Made by a program: the position numbers and the translations under genes
The notes under the pieces: model-generated
Databases searched by the model: none
Told to the model about the DNA's origin: nothing
Seen by the model: only the letters and a program-made list of their open reading frames with translations
In this document: positions 27,909-36,875 of the stretch, in pieces
How positions within the stretch are numbered: the stretch's first letter is position 1
Layout: the number at the start of each line of letters is the position of its first letter
Assembly (NCBI GenBank): GCA_031292485.1
Contig: JARLHA010000062.1
Span: forward strand, 1-64,000
Length of the DNA stretch: 64,000 nucleotides
DNA from: Mucilaginibacter sp.
Lineage (GTDB): Bacteria > Bacteroidota > Bacteroidia > Sphingobacteriales > Sphingobacteriaceae
Direction of reading: 5' to 3'

Positions 27909-28811
27909 TTAATAGTTGATATACTGTTCTTCAAAAGAGCCATCGGCATAAAAATCGATCAACCCGTAACCGGGGGCGGTTTCGCGTTTGTTGCCTTCCC
28001 ACCAGGCACCGCTTACCGCGCCGTTGCAGATGTAGGTGACATTGTTGTAAACCACTTTGTCGCGCAGGTGGATATGGCCGCTTAAGCAAAGTTTTACATT
28101 GGGATGTTTGTAAAATAAGCTGACGATTTTAGAGATATCGGTATGCATGTCGCCACCTAAAACTTCCCAGCGGTTTACCGTGGTTTGATCATCCACCATT
28201 AGCGTTGCGGTGAGCAACGGGATATGCGACATCACACAAACCGGCATTTCGGGCGGCGTTACTTTTAATTCATTTTCCAGCCAGCTGAACTGTGCATCGC
28301 CAAGCTTGCCGATATACCAGGTGCCATCGATGTCCAAATGGACGCTGTCAAGCAAAATAAATTTCCAGCCGTTTTTGATGAAACTATAATATGGAGATGC
28401 CAATTGTAATTGGTTGATGGCGTATTCCTTACCGTAAAGGGCTTGTCCTTTATCGTTTTCGTTCCACCACACATCATGGTTGCCGAGGATATAATGAACA
28501 GGCAGGCTGCAGTCTGATTTAATAAGCGAATGCCAAAGCTTCCATTGGGTATTAATGGTATCCAGGTTTTCCTTGTTCATGTCAAAAACGATATCGCCGC
28601 CGTTTAATATCAAATCAACATTTGGCTGCTGCTGTACATGGTGCAGGCAGCGGGCAAAACGTGCCGGGGCATCAAACTTGTCTTTCAGATGCACATCGGT
28701 GAGGTGAGCTACCCGCAAAACGGGCTTTTTATCGCCGGCGAAGGTTTTAAATGGCAATGCCGGTAAAAGCAATGCGCCGCCAAGGCTTTTTATAAGGGTA
28801 CGTCTTTCCAT
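27909..28811 (-). CDS. Exported metallophosphoesterase
   Basis: 300 residues. The N terminus RRTLIKSLGGALLLPALPF looks like a Tat-type or hydrophobic export signal. Calcineurin-like motifs appear in order: DVH (near residue 40), NGGD, GNHD, MSHIPLL and SGHIH. Such enzymes bind two metals and cleave phosphomono- or diesters. The substrate is unknown. It converges with the esterase gene, leaving 36 bp between stops. Confidence 0.87.
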   Translation of the reverse strand: MERRTLIKSLGGALLLPALPFKTFAGDKKPVLRVAHLTDVHLKDKFDAPARFARCLHHVQQQPNVDLILNGGDIVFDMNKENLDTINTQWKLWHSLIKSDCSLPVHYILGNHDVWWNENDKGQALYGKEYAINQLQLASPYYSFIKNGWKFILLDSVHLDIDGTWYIGKLGDAQFSWLENELKVTPPEMPVCVMSHIPLLTATLMVDDQTTVNRWEVLGGDMHTDISKIVSLFYKHPNVKLCLSGHIHLRDKVVYNNVTYICNGAVSGAWWEGNKRETAPGYGLIDFYADGSFEEQYINY

Positions 28812-28934
28812 AATTAAGCGTCAGGAACCAGGAATCAAAAGCCAGGATAAGAAAGGAAGCACTGGCGGACATCCGTCATGACTGCCGGTTCTTTAACCCT
28901 GGTTCAATATATCCGCAAGTTACACAACCAATGT

Positions 28935-29579
28935 TTACTCAAAATTAAATATACCATTTTGAATTGCATAAAGCACCAGCCCCGACCGTGATTTTAAATT
29001 CAGTTTCAGGAAAAGCGCTTCGCGGTAGTTATCAACCGTGCGCGGGCTTACAAACATCTGGTCGGCTATTTCTTTATAGGTGAGTTCGGAGCAGCAGAGT
29101 TTTAAAAACTCCAGTTCTTTTTTGGTGAGGTCGGGTAATTCCTCCCTATCCGAAACGGACCGCAATAATTTTCCGGAAACCATTTCATTAATGTAGCTGC
29201 CTTTTTGGTGGATGGCTTTAATGGCCTCCAGCAATTCGCGCGGGCGCGATTCTTTCAGCACATAGCCCCCGGCCCCGCATTTGATCATCCGGATCACCGC
29301 TTTATCGTCTTCGAACATGCTTAAGGCCAGGACTTTTACCCTGGGATGCCTCTGCTTTAGCCATTTGGTAGTATCATAACCATCCATTACCGGCATATTG
29401 ATATCCATTAATATCACATCCGGAAGCGGGTATTTGTTAAGCGCCTGTTGCAGTTGCTCCCCGTTTTCGGCATCAAAGAGCACGTTAAGCTCCGGAAACT
29501 CGGACATGAGCGCTGCAACGCCATTCCTGAACAGGGTATGGTCATCTACAATGGCGATATTGATTTTGTTTGTTTCCAT
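28935..29579 (-). CDS. Response regulator, NarL/LuxR type
   Basis: 214 residues. The receiver domain (about 1-125) has its phospho-acceptor Asp59 in VILMDINMPVMDG and a conserved Lys in YVLKESRP. The LuxR-type HTH (about 150-210; LTKKELEFLKLCCSELTYKEIADQMFVSPRTVDNYREALFLKLN) follows. It is the partner of the histidine kinase just upstream, from which it is separated by 140 bp holding a palindromic element. Confidence 0.93.
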   Translation of the reverse strand: METNKINIAIVDDHTLFRNGVAALMSEFPELNVLFDAENGEQLQQALNKYPLPDVILMDINMPVMDGYDTTKWLKQRHPRVKVLALSMFEDDKAVIRMIKCGAGGYVLKESRPRELLEAIKAIHQKGSYINEMVSGKLLRSVSDREELPDLTKKELEFLKLCCSELTYKEIADQMFVSPRTVDNYREALFLKLNLKSRSGLVLYAIQNGIFNFE

Positions 29580-29598
29580 TATTTTAAGGATAAGTATG

Positions 29599-29717
29599 GC
29601 CTCACCTAAACGGCGAAGCCCTCTCTCATCCTCTCCAAAGGAGAGGACTTTTTTTATTTTGTTTCAATTATGTCATCCTCTTCAGAACCCTCTCCTTTGG
29701 AGAGGAGAGGGTGAGGC
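29599..29717. repeat. 119-bp palindromic element, family copy 2
   Basis: It begins GCCTCACCTAAACGGCG and ends GGAGAGGGTGAGGC, with internal CTCTCCAAAGGAGAG and CTCTCCTTTGGAGAG. The ends match copy 1 at 20811-20894, with extra internal sequence. It lies between the kinase and regulator genes of one two-component operon. Confidence 0.7.
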
Positions 29718-29719
29718 GT

Positions 29720-30505
29720 TCAAGGATAAGGAATTGAAATAGTTACGCGCGAGCCCTCGCCCGGGCTTGAAATAATAGCCGCTTCGCCCCCGATAATAGC
29801 CGCCCTTTTGCGGATATTTTGCAATCCCATTCCAGCTTTCCCGCCAGGCAGGCTATCCGCATTAAAGCCCACGCCATTGTCGGTCATGGTTAATTTTAAA
29901 TGGCCATCGAAATGGTCCAACGCGATGCTGATTTGTGTTGCCGCCGCGTGTTTAATGATATTATTAAAGATCTCCTGCACAATGCGGAAGATGATCAGGT
30001 CCTTATCCGGGTTGCCGGCCGCCGGCAGCTCTTCGCCCGGTATGTAGACGATCTCGTACCTGCCCGAGCGTTCCATCCAGCTAACCTCCTGCCTTATGGC
30101 CTCCGGTAAGCCCAGGGCCACCAGCTGGTCGCCCTGCAGCAAATGGCCCAGCAGGCGCATTTCCTTGATCGAGCGCAGCGTCAGGCCGATGGAATCATTG
30201 ATCTTTTGCCGGGCCTTTGTTTCATTATCCAGCTCAATAGAATTGAGGGTTAACGAGGTAAGGCTCAGCAGCTGCCCGATATTATCATGCAGGTCCGCGC
30301 CAATGGTTTGCATGGTTTGCTCCTGTACTTCGAGCTGGGTTTTGGTGAGTTCAGCTTCGAAGGTTAGCTGCATTTGTTGTTTTTCTAATAAATGCCTCTT
30401 TTTTCGTTGGTTGTAAATTAAAATGTAAACTACTATAAAAGTGGGCGCTATTAAAAAAATAACCGTCGTTATGATGACAAGATTTCTGATTTCGTCGTTA
30501 GCCAT
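29720..30505 (-). CDS. Sensor histidine kinase, HisKA_3 type
   Basis: 261 residues. One transmembrane segment (about 9-31), a coiled-coil linker, a HisKA_3 phospho-acceptor site with His73 in GADLHDNIGQLLSL, and an ATPase domain with FNNIIKHA, DNGVGF and GMGLQNIRKRA. There is no extracytoplasmic sensor domain, so sensing probably depends on a partner. The upstream membrane protein, whose gene overlaps this one by 37 bp, is a good candidate. Confidence 0.92.
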   Translation of the reverse strand: MANDEIRNLVIITTVIFLIAPTFIVVYILIYNQRKKRHLLEKQQMQLTFEAELTKTQLEVQEQTMQTIGADLHDNIGQLLSLTSLTLNSIELDNETKARQKINDSIGLTLRSIKEMRLLGHLLQGDQLVALGLPEAIRQEVSWMERSGRYEIVYIPGEELPAAGNPDKDLIIFRIVQEIFNNIIKHAAATQISIALDHFDGHLKLTMTDNGVGFNADSLPGGKAGMGLQNIRKRAAIIGGEAAIISSPGEGSRVTISIPYP

Positions 30506-31134
30506 TTTCTACAAATGAATGAATATGTCCAGCAGCTATATAAAATGATATTAAGTACAACGAGGATATAATATGGAAGTGCGTGTTTGGGAGTTATCAT
30601 AATTACTGACAACTTTCCGCGAAATATATTTACAGCGGTATCGCCAAAATAAAAAAAAAGAACGCCACAAACCCACCAAAAACCGGCAGAATATTTTAAG
30701 TGCACAATTTCATCCTGTTTAAGCAATAAATAGAAGTAAAACAACGAATAAATAACCAAAACAACCGACATGGAGTTATAAGTTAGCACATTAAACCAAA
30801 AAAATCCGTGCAAACAAATATCTATTATATAAAGTATGGTAAGAATGGCAAACCCGCCTTGAACGGCGAGTTTACCAATACTGTTTTTTTTTAATAAGCC
30901 GTAAAACATATAGCTTATGAACAAAATTTGAAACACCAACAAAATATTATATGGCCATTGGTTGGCATGATGCTGCCTCTTTAAATAAATTCCACTCAGC
31001 TCAGAAGCACAAGTCACAAAAAGGAACAAGCACATACTTTTCCATGGCATTTCCTGGTCTTTGGATAAACATGCCGCTGCAAAGAATAAGCACTGTATTT
31101 CAAAGACGGTAAAAAAAGTCAAATAATTTAGCAT
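30469..31134 (-). CDS. Multi-pass membrane protein, possible sensor partner of the kinase
   Basis: 221 residues from ATG 31134 (MLNYLTFFTVF); longer frames run into the upstream gene. About seven hydrophobic segments are evenly spaced, with short charged loops and a basic C-terminal end. No named domain is recognised. It overlaps the histidine kinase start by 37 bp and follows a lipoprotein gene by 25 bp, so the four genes look like one operon. The topology recalls 7TM signalling modules but no specific motif confirms it. Confidence 0.65.
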   Translation of the reverse strand: MLNYLTFFTVFEIQCLFFAAACLSKDQEMPWKSMCLFLFVTCASELSGIYLKRQHHANQWPYNILLVFQILFISYMFYGLLKKNSIGKLAVQGGFAILTILYIIDICLHGFFWFNVLTYNSMSVVLVIYSLFYFYLLLKQDEIVHLKYSAGFWWVCGVLFFYFGDTAVNIFRGKLSVIMITPKHALPYYILVVLNIILYSCWTYSFICRKWLTTKSEILSS

Positions 31135-31159
31135 GACAATAATTATATAAGTATTGTTT

Positions 31160-32263
31160 TTAATTACAAACATCGGGGCAGAGCTCTCCATTATCATAGC
31201 CACCGCCAAGAACGGCGTGGCTATAGAAAAAGGGGTAACGTATATGCTTTTTTACACGGAGTCGTTCAGCCGGACTCAACTCTTTCCAGTTCTTTTTTGC
31301 CTTATAATATTCTTTAAGAGACTGAATCCATAAATCTGTTTCCGGATGGCAAGAGGAAGGAAGGCTATCTAATTCGGCAATACAACCGGCGTAATCGCGA
31401 TTCTGTTTGTCTATTGGTACAAGTATAACGAAATCGCGATTATAACTATACGATTGATGTGGACCTAACACAAGATATGCTCGCAAACCGTTAAATATCG
31501 TTGGATGTTTGTAAATAGTTTCGAAAAGGTATTGAATAAAACACAAACGAAACCAATCGCTTTGTGTATTTATCGGATCTGGCTTGTTATACCTGTTGTT
31601 GAAAGCCCAGGTATACGCAGCAGTTTCGTCAATATAGTTGCCTGGCTCATTTGTGCAGCGGGTCCCGCTGCCTGGATTTTGGTATACCGTTCCCGTTTGC
31701 AATGGATTTCCTAGAGGGTCGAGAATGGTAGTCCCATTATTTTGAATACCATTCAATGTTTTTGGGGATGCTATATTATGTTCATAGTAATCCCCATGTG
31801 CGCTTTTATGTGGATCGCCCGCCGGATCTTGTTTCCTGGTTGAAACCAAGTGAATCAGAATATTTAATTTAGATCCGCTGGACTGTTGGTCGCAACCAAA
31901 GTAAAAACGAACACCATCCGGTTGTTGTGCAGCGGGCAAACTACCATATTCGTTAGCCAAAAGCTCATCTATTTGTTGCAATTGGTCAGTTGTAAAAAAA
32001 ACAGACGCTGCTTTTTGAGGATTTTTATCGGTTCCCTGAAGGGTTTTAAAGTTAAGGAATCGTTGAACGGCTATTCCTCCGTCTACTCCATCTAGAGTCC
32101 AGCAATTGGGGCAAGGAGGGGGTGTCGCATTTACCGAAGCTCTGGCAGAAACTGTGGTTTTTTTTTGAATTGTATCAGAAGGATTTTTTTTTGCACCACC
32201 TCCACAGCTTTGGAACAAAGCGTTAAGTGAAAGGATTAAAATCAATGGTCCGGTTTTTTTCAT
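31160..32263 (-). CDS. Lipoprotein of unknown function
   Basis: 367 residues with lipobox ALFQSC (Cys20) followed by GGG, the pattern for outer-membrane lipoproteins. The mature part contains CPNCW near residue 55, YFGCDQQSSGSKLNILIHL, and two further Cys at the C terminus (GELCPDVCN). No family is recognised. It is the first gene of the lipoprotein/membrane protein/kinase/regulator operon and is AT-richer than the core genes. It might be the outer-membrane sensor of the system; that is inference from position. Confidence 0.65.
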   Translation of the reverse strand: MKKTGPLILILSLNALFQSCGGGAKKNPSDTIQKKTTVSARASVNATPPPCPNCWTLDGVDGGIAVQRFLNFKTLQGTDKNPQKAASVFFTTDQLQQIDELLANEYGSLPAAQQPDGVRFYFGCDQQSSGSKLNILIHLVSTRKQDPAGDPHKSAHGDYYEHNIASPKTLNGIQNNGTTILDPLGNPLQTGTVYQNPGSGTRCTNEPGNYIDETAAYTWAFNNRYNKPDPINTQSDWFRLCFIQYLFETIYKHPTIFNGLRAYLVLGPHQSYSYNRDFVILVPIDKQNRDYAGCIAELDSLPSSCHPETDLWIQSLKEYYKAKKNWKELSPAERLRVKKHIRYPFFYSHAVLGGGYDNGELCPDVCN

Positions 32264-32491
32264 GACATCAAGGTTTAAAGTTTAAAGTAATAAGTTTATT
32301 ACCCCCTAAAATCGCAATTAACATCCACATTACCAACGCCATTTCACCTTTTTTATACCGTAAAAACACCTTGTAAAAAAAGGGCATACTACGGTAGATG
32401 CACTTCAGTACTTTTTAGAGTTTTGCGTTACTAAACAACAAACCGGGAAAGCCGAAAACGGATTCAGAGTAGGCAGCAATACTAAACCAGT

Positions 32492-32941
32492 ATGAATTTT
32501 ACGATTAATCAAACAGATTTTCCTGCCGAAGTATCAGTTCCGGTGGGCACAATTCTACCGTTTATTGGTAGCTTAAATCATCTTTCAGATAATTGGCAAC
32601 CTTGTGATGGCCGGCTTATACACAATAGGCAATCACCATTTAACGATCAGCGGGTACCCAACTTGGTAGACGACAGATTTTTGATGGGTGTATCGCCAGC
32701 GACTGCGGTATGTGAATATGGAGGAACTAACGCAATTCCTGACGATGGTGGACACAATCATGGCGGCGTCACTAATGGATTTGGCGGCTATCAACCCGGA
32801 GAAATAAATTATGACAGAGGTCCAGGGAGGCAAGATCCGTTTATGATGCGATTTGGAATACCGGAACAAGGGCCTCACAATCATAATGGGGATAACAGGC
32901 CTGCGTTTTGTGGTGTTTATTTTATTATTAGAATATTTTAA
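32492..32941 (+). CDS. Phage tail-collar-like (MdpB-type) protein
   Basis: 149 residues. PVGTILPFIGS near the start, NWQPCDGRLI, RVPNLVDDRFLMGV and a His-rich C-terminal part (GGHNHGG, GPHNHNGDNRPAF) match the tail-collar domain found in phage tail fibres and in bacterial MdpB-like proteins. No signal peptide is evident and no other phage gene is near, so this is not a prophage. It is divergent from the lipoprotein operon, sharing a 228-bp intergenic region. Confidence 0.7.
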   Translation: MNFTINQTDFPAEVSVPVGTILPFIGSLNHLSDNWQPCDGRLIHNRQSPFNDQRVPNLVDDRFLMGVSPATAVCEYGGTNAIPDDGGHNHGGVTNGFGGYQPGEINYDRGPGRQDPFMMRFGIPEQGPHNHNGDNRPAFCGVYFIIRIF

Positions 32942-33120
32942 TTAAACTCATTGCTGACTTGAACGCCTGTCGCAGTCATCCAGATTTGAATCATAAGGGC
33001 TGTAAAGAAGCATTAAATTTATTATAGTTAAAAAATCAGTTCGGCCATTAACAACACCACGAAAATAACTAAAAGTGAGATTTACATGATCGTTTATGCC
33101 TATGGAAGACTCCGGAATTT

Positions 33121-33319
33121 GCGAGGGTACTGAAAAAGTCCCCTCGAATTAGATAAAAAAAGGGGCTGTATCACAAATCGTGAACAGCCCCTTTTTCTAT
33201 AAGTTATAGAGGCACTTAGTGAACTTTGGCTTCGTATAGCCGATTCCAAGAGCGTCAATTTGAATTATGAATGACCTCTTTCTTCTTTTTTACTTTTGAA
33301 GGACTTTTTCAGTGCTCTC
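33121..33319. mobile_element. 199-bp MITE-like element, copy 1
   Basis: Ends are imperfect inverted repeats (GAGGGTACTGAAAAAGTCC against GAGAGCACTGAAAAAGTCC). It is flanked by a 6-bp direct repeat GAATTT at 33115-33120 and 33320-33325. Inside is the hairpin AAGGGGCTGT...ACAGCCCCTT with T-run, able to terminate transcription. No transposase. A second copy with about two differences lies at 45006-45204. The rest of the 483-bp gap between the collar-like gene and the GntR gene holds nothing recognisable. Confidence 0.85.
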
Positions 33320-33424
33320 GAATTTCCAGGGCCCTTTTTTATTTTGCTCCCCCTCATCCCTAACAAAAATATAACACCCAATTCTCATTAATTCCATTAA
33401 ATTTACGCATCATACAATGATGCG

Positions 33425-34090
33425 ATGAACCCTGTCCATATTTCTCACAGATCCTTAGCCGATGAGGTTGCTTCGCTGCTGCAGGATAATATTTTAAAAG
33501 GCGAATATAAGGTAAACCAAAAGCTGCCGGTTGAGGCAAAGCTGATGGAGATCTACGGCGTTGGCCGTTCTACTGTGCGCGAAGCGGTAAAGACCCTGGT
33601 GAATTCGGGCTTTTTACGCGTAGAGCAAGGCAAAGGAACTTTTATTGAAGACAACACGGGAATGAACGAGCCCCTGAACCAGCGCCTGAAAAGGGCCAGT
33701 CCGCAAGATATTATGGACGTGCGGCAGATGCTGGAAATAAAAATAGCCGAAAAGGCCGCCAGCAACCGTACCGGCAATGATATTTCAAAACTCGAACACT
33801 TTTTAAATAAAAGAGCAAAGGCTGCCGATCAGAATTTACCGGAGGAATGTATTGAGGCCCATATTAACTTTTTCCAGGTGCTGGCCGATGCATCAAAGAA
33901 CGACCTGCTGTCGGGCTTTTACAAGCAATTCCTGCTGCAGTTGAAAACCGAAATGCTGGAGAATATGAAAGACACCTCTTTTTTTAAAGAAAAACGCGAC
34001 TATTACCAAAACCTGCTGGATGGCGTATTGCGGCAGGACGCCAAAAAGGCCGCCTTCTGGAGCGGCAAAATTAACGGGACCATTATTTAG
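33425..34090 (+). CDS. GntR/FadR-family transcriptional regulator
   Basis: 221 residues. The winged HTH (about 8-75; SLADEVASLLQDNILKGEYKVNQKLP, GVGRSTVREAVKTLVNSGFLRVEQGKGTFI) is followed by an FCD-like helical effector domain (about 95-215; DIMDVRQMLEIKIAEKAA). The effector and targets are unknown, and neighbours do not suggest a pathway. Monocistronic. Confidence 0.9.
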   Translation: MNPVHISHRSLADEVASLLQDNILKGEYKVNQKLPVEAKLMEIYGVGRSTVREAVKTLVNSGFLRVEQGKGTFIEDNTGMNEPLNQRLKRASPQDIMDVRQMLEIKIAEKAASNRTGNDISKLEHFLNKRAKAADQNLPEECIEAHINFFQVLADASKNDLLSGFYKQFLLQLKTEMLENMKDTSFFKEKRDYYQNLLDGVLRQDAKKAAFWSGKINGTII

Positions 34091-34312
34091 CAACGAGGTC
34101 TCGCCGATGGTGCTGGCAGGGCGAACCGGGCCCGCAGTCGGATCGTAGTACCTCATGAATAGCCCGGTTGCGCTTTCCGGGGCCATTTTCAATACTTAAA
34201 TTCATATTTTCTGTTATTTGCCCCTAAACAACCCCCGGTTAAGGAAACATTTTACCTGCGGCAACGTTTGTATCCCATAAGAATTAGTTTAGTTTTGGAT
34301 AAATATTTTTGA

Positions 34313-36571
34313 ATGCGTCGCCCTAATCTTAAAAACATCCGCCTGAATAAGAAATATGTTCGTATAGCGGGTATTGTACTTGCCGTTATTTTTGTTTTGC
34401 TGCTGATTGGCGGATACATAGCTTATACCAAACGCGAGGCCCTTTTACAACATGCAATAGCCAAAGCCAAACAAAAAGCCAAAAAAGATTACAACCTCGA
34501 CCTTGAAATAGGTTCGGCCCGGTTTACCGGCCTGAGTACTGTCGACTTTACTGATATCACCATTGTTCCGGCACAAAGGGATAGTTTGCTCAGCATCAAA
34601 AACTTTGAGGTAAGTATCAGGTTAATTCCGTTGATTTTCGGCAACGTAAAACTGGCCAACGTGATTATGCAGAACGGGCACCTTAATTTAACCGACATTA
34701 ATCACATTAAGAACTTTGATTTTCTATTCAAAAAGAAAAAAGATACCACCGATACCCATTCAAAGGTCGACCTGTCTGAACTTTCCTATAACCTCATTAA
34801 CCAGGTCTTGTACAAGATCCCGGATAACCTGGATGTAAGTAATTTCCTGGTATCATTTACCACAGATAGTGCAAGTTTGCGATTGCTGACACGCAATGCC
34901 CTGAATAAAGACGGGCAGCTTACCTCGACCATTGATATTAACAACGGCGCCGCCACCTGGCATTTTGCCGGAAAGATGCGCGCATCAGACAAAGACATTG
35001 ACATTAAATTATATGCTGACGGGAAAAAGGTAGCGTTGCCTTATGTTGAAAAGCGGTACCATTTAAAAGTAAATTTTGATACGCTGAGCACCCGCCTGAG
35101 CAAGGTGGAACATAGCGGCGGCGAAACCCGTATTTTTGGTTCGTGGAGCGTAAAAAACCTGGCGGTTAACCACCAAAGGCTCTCTTCAAGTGATATTGTT
35201 TTCCCCAAAGCCGGTATAGACGCCAATATATTTGTGGGATCGAATTATGTCTCGATTGACAGCTCGTCGGTTATTACGATGAATAAAATAACTGCCCATC
35301 CTTATATCAAATATACGCTAAACCCGGTAAAAATTTACGAGTTAAAGCTGAACACGGGGTGGACAGACGCGCAGGACTTTTTTGACTCCCTGCCGGCCGG
35401 CATCTTTGATTCGCTGATGGGCATGCAGGTTGCCGGCAAATTAAACTATAGCCTCAATTTATTTTTAAATGCTTCAGACCCTGACAATGTACAGTTTGAT
35501 TCGCGGCTCAACAAAGACGAATTTCGCATTATCCGTTATGGCAATACCGATTTCAGTAAGCTGAACAGCACTTTTACCTATACGCCCTATGAATACGGTA
35601 AGCCGATGCCTTCGCGGGTAATCGGGCCGCAAAACCCTTCTTTTACGCCGCTGAGCGATATTTCGCCTAACCTGCAATATGCAGTGATGACGGCGGAAGA
35701 CCCTTCATTTTATAACAATAATGGTTTTGTGGAAGAATCGTTCCGCAAGTCGCTCGCTACCAATTTTAAAGAGAAGAAGTTTAAGCGCGGAGGCAGCACC
35801 ATATCTATGCAACTGGTAAAAAATGCCTTTTTAAGCCGCGAAAAAACAATAGCCAGGAAGGCGGAGGAAATGCTGATCGTGTGGATGATCCAGAACGGGC
35901 ACATCATGACCAAAGACCGCATGCTGGAAGTATATTTTAATATTATTGAATGGGGCCGGGATGTTTACGGGATCGGCGAAGCATCACGGTATTATTTTAA
36001 CAAAACACCTTCTGAACTTACTATTGGCGAAAGTATTTACCTGGCCAGTATTGTACCTCACCCCAAAACCGGATTGTATTCGTTTTTGCCGGATGGATCG
36101 CTCCGGCCCGGGCTGGTGGGCTATTTTAACCTGATAGGCAATTTAATGGCAGGTCATGGCCGGGCGCAGCAGGATAGCAGCAACTATGGCTTTTATACCG
36201 TACGACTAAAGGAAAGCCTGCGTAAGGAAGCTCCGGCTGATACCACGCTGGCCGATAGCCTGATTAAACACGACAAGGAAGAAAATGGCGACGATGCACC
36301 GCCGGTAGCTGCTGAGCCTGTAAAAAAACCATCCTTTTTACAGCGGATCTTCGGCAAAAAAGATACGGTCGCAAAAAAAGAAGAACCGAAGATAGATCCC
36401 AAAGCGAGACTGAAAGCCGAAATTGAAAAACTGCGCAATGATCACCACCAAAAAGAGCTTTTAATAGATACCGCCGGCAAAACCCGAAAAGAGATCCGCC
36501 AGGAAAAACGAAGGATGCGAAGCGAAGAAAAAGACCAGGAAAAAGCATTGAAGACTGCCGCGGGGGGATAG
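34313..36571 (+). CDS. AsmA-like domain fused to a GT51 peptidoglycan glycosyltransferase
   Basis: 752 residues: a transmembrane anchor (about 17-39), an AsmA-like beta-rich region (about 45-430), a GT51 domain (about 440-640), and a Lys/Glu-rich tail. GT51 motifs are AEDPSFYNNNGF with the catalytic Glu, RGGSTISMQLVKNAF, RKAEEMLIVW, MLEVYFNIIEWGRDVYGIGEASRYYF and YLASIVPHP. They resemble monofunctional MtgA; there is no transpeptidase domain. In motif 1 the usual His (ExxFxxHxG) is Asn. It should polymerise glycan strands from lipid II. The AsmA-like part may mediate envelope contact. TATTTTTG ends 2 bases before the ATG. Confidence 0.85.
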   Translation: MRRPNLKNIRLNKKYVRIAGIVLAVIFVLLLIGGYIAYTKREALLQHAIAKAKQKAKKDYNLDLEIGSARFTGLSTVDFTDITIVPAQRDSLLSIKNFEVSIRLIPLIFGNVKLANVIMQNGHLNLTDINHIKNFDFLFKKKKDTTDTHSKVDLSELSYNLINQVLYKIPDNLDVSNFLVSFTTDSASLRLLTRNALNKDGQLTSTIDINNGAATWHFAGKMRASDKDIDIKLYADGKKVALPYVEKRYHLKVNFDTLSTRLSKVEHSGGETRIFGSWSVKNLAVNHQRLSSSDIVFPKAGIDANIFVGSNYVSIDSSSVITMNKITAHPYIKYTLNPVKIYELKLNTGWTDAQDFFDSLPAGIFDSLMGMQVAGKLNYSLNLFLNASDPDNVQFDSRLNKDEFRIIRYGNTDFSKLNSTFTYTPYEYGKPMPSRVIGPQNPSFTPLSDISPNLQYAVMTAEDPSFYNNNGFVEESFRKSLATNFKEKKFKRGGSTISMQLVKNAFLSREKTIARKAEEMLIVWMIQNGHIMTKDRMLEVYFNIIEWGRDVYGIGEASRYYFNKTPSELTIGESIYLASIVPHPKTGLYSFLPDGSLRPGLVGYFNLIGNLMAGHGRAQQDSSNYGFYTVRLKESLRKEAPADTTLADSLIKHDKEENGDDAPPVAAEPVKKPSFLQRIFGKKDTVAKKEEPKIDPKARLKAEIEKLRNDHHQKELLIDTAGKTRKEIRQEKRRMRSEEKDQEKALKTAAGG

Positions 36572-36850
36572 TTTGCAGTGGACAGTTTGCGGTTTGCAGT
36601 AGGCGGTTTGAAAAACTGCCGATTGCTTCCTGAATATTCATCGCCTTATTCCGGGAAAATTGCTTTTCTTTTCGGATGGACGTGCAGCTGGTTAAACATT
36701 AAAACCTTTTGGAAATGCGGTCGGCAAAAAGCCAGGCTTTAGCAGCCTGCCAGCTATCTTTTACTATAAAACTGCCCACCGCTGCCCACTGTATTCCTAT
36801 TGTAAAATAAGTATTGCCCGGCCGTGACCAAATTAGGTGTTTAAACATGT

Positions 36851-36866
36851 ATGTTTGCATAAACAT
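36851..36866. promoter_or_regulatory. Candidate operator of the nitroreductase gene
   Basis: ATGTTT-GCAT-AAACAT is a perfect 6-4-6 inverted repeat, 9 bp before the ATG at 36876. It is preceded by another AAACAT half-site at 36843-36848, so alternating half-sites are present. The regulator is unknown. Confidence 0.45.
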
Positions 36867-36875
36867 TTAGAAATT

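Noticed and set aside
32492-32941. Prophage indicated by a tail-collar domain
   Set aside because: No integrase, capsid, terminase or other phage gene is near, and the domain also occurs in non-phage bacterial proteins.
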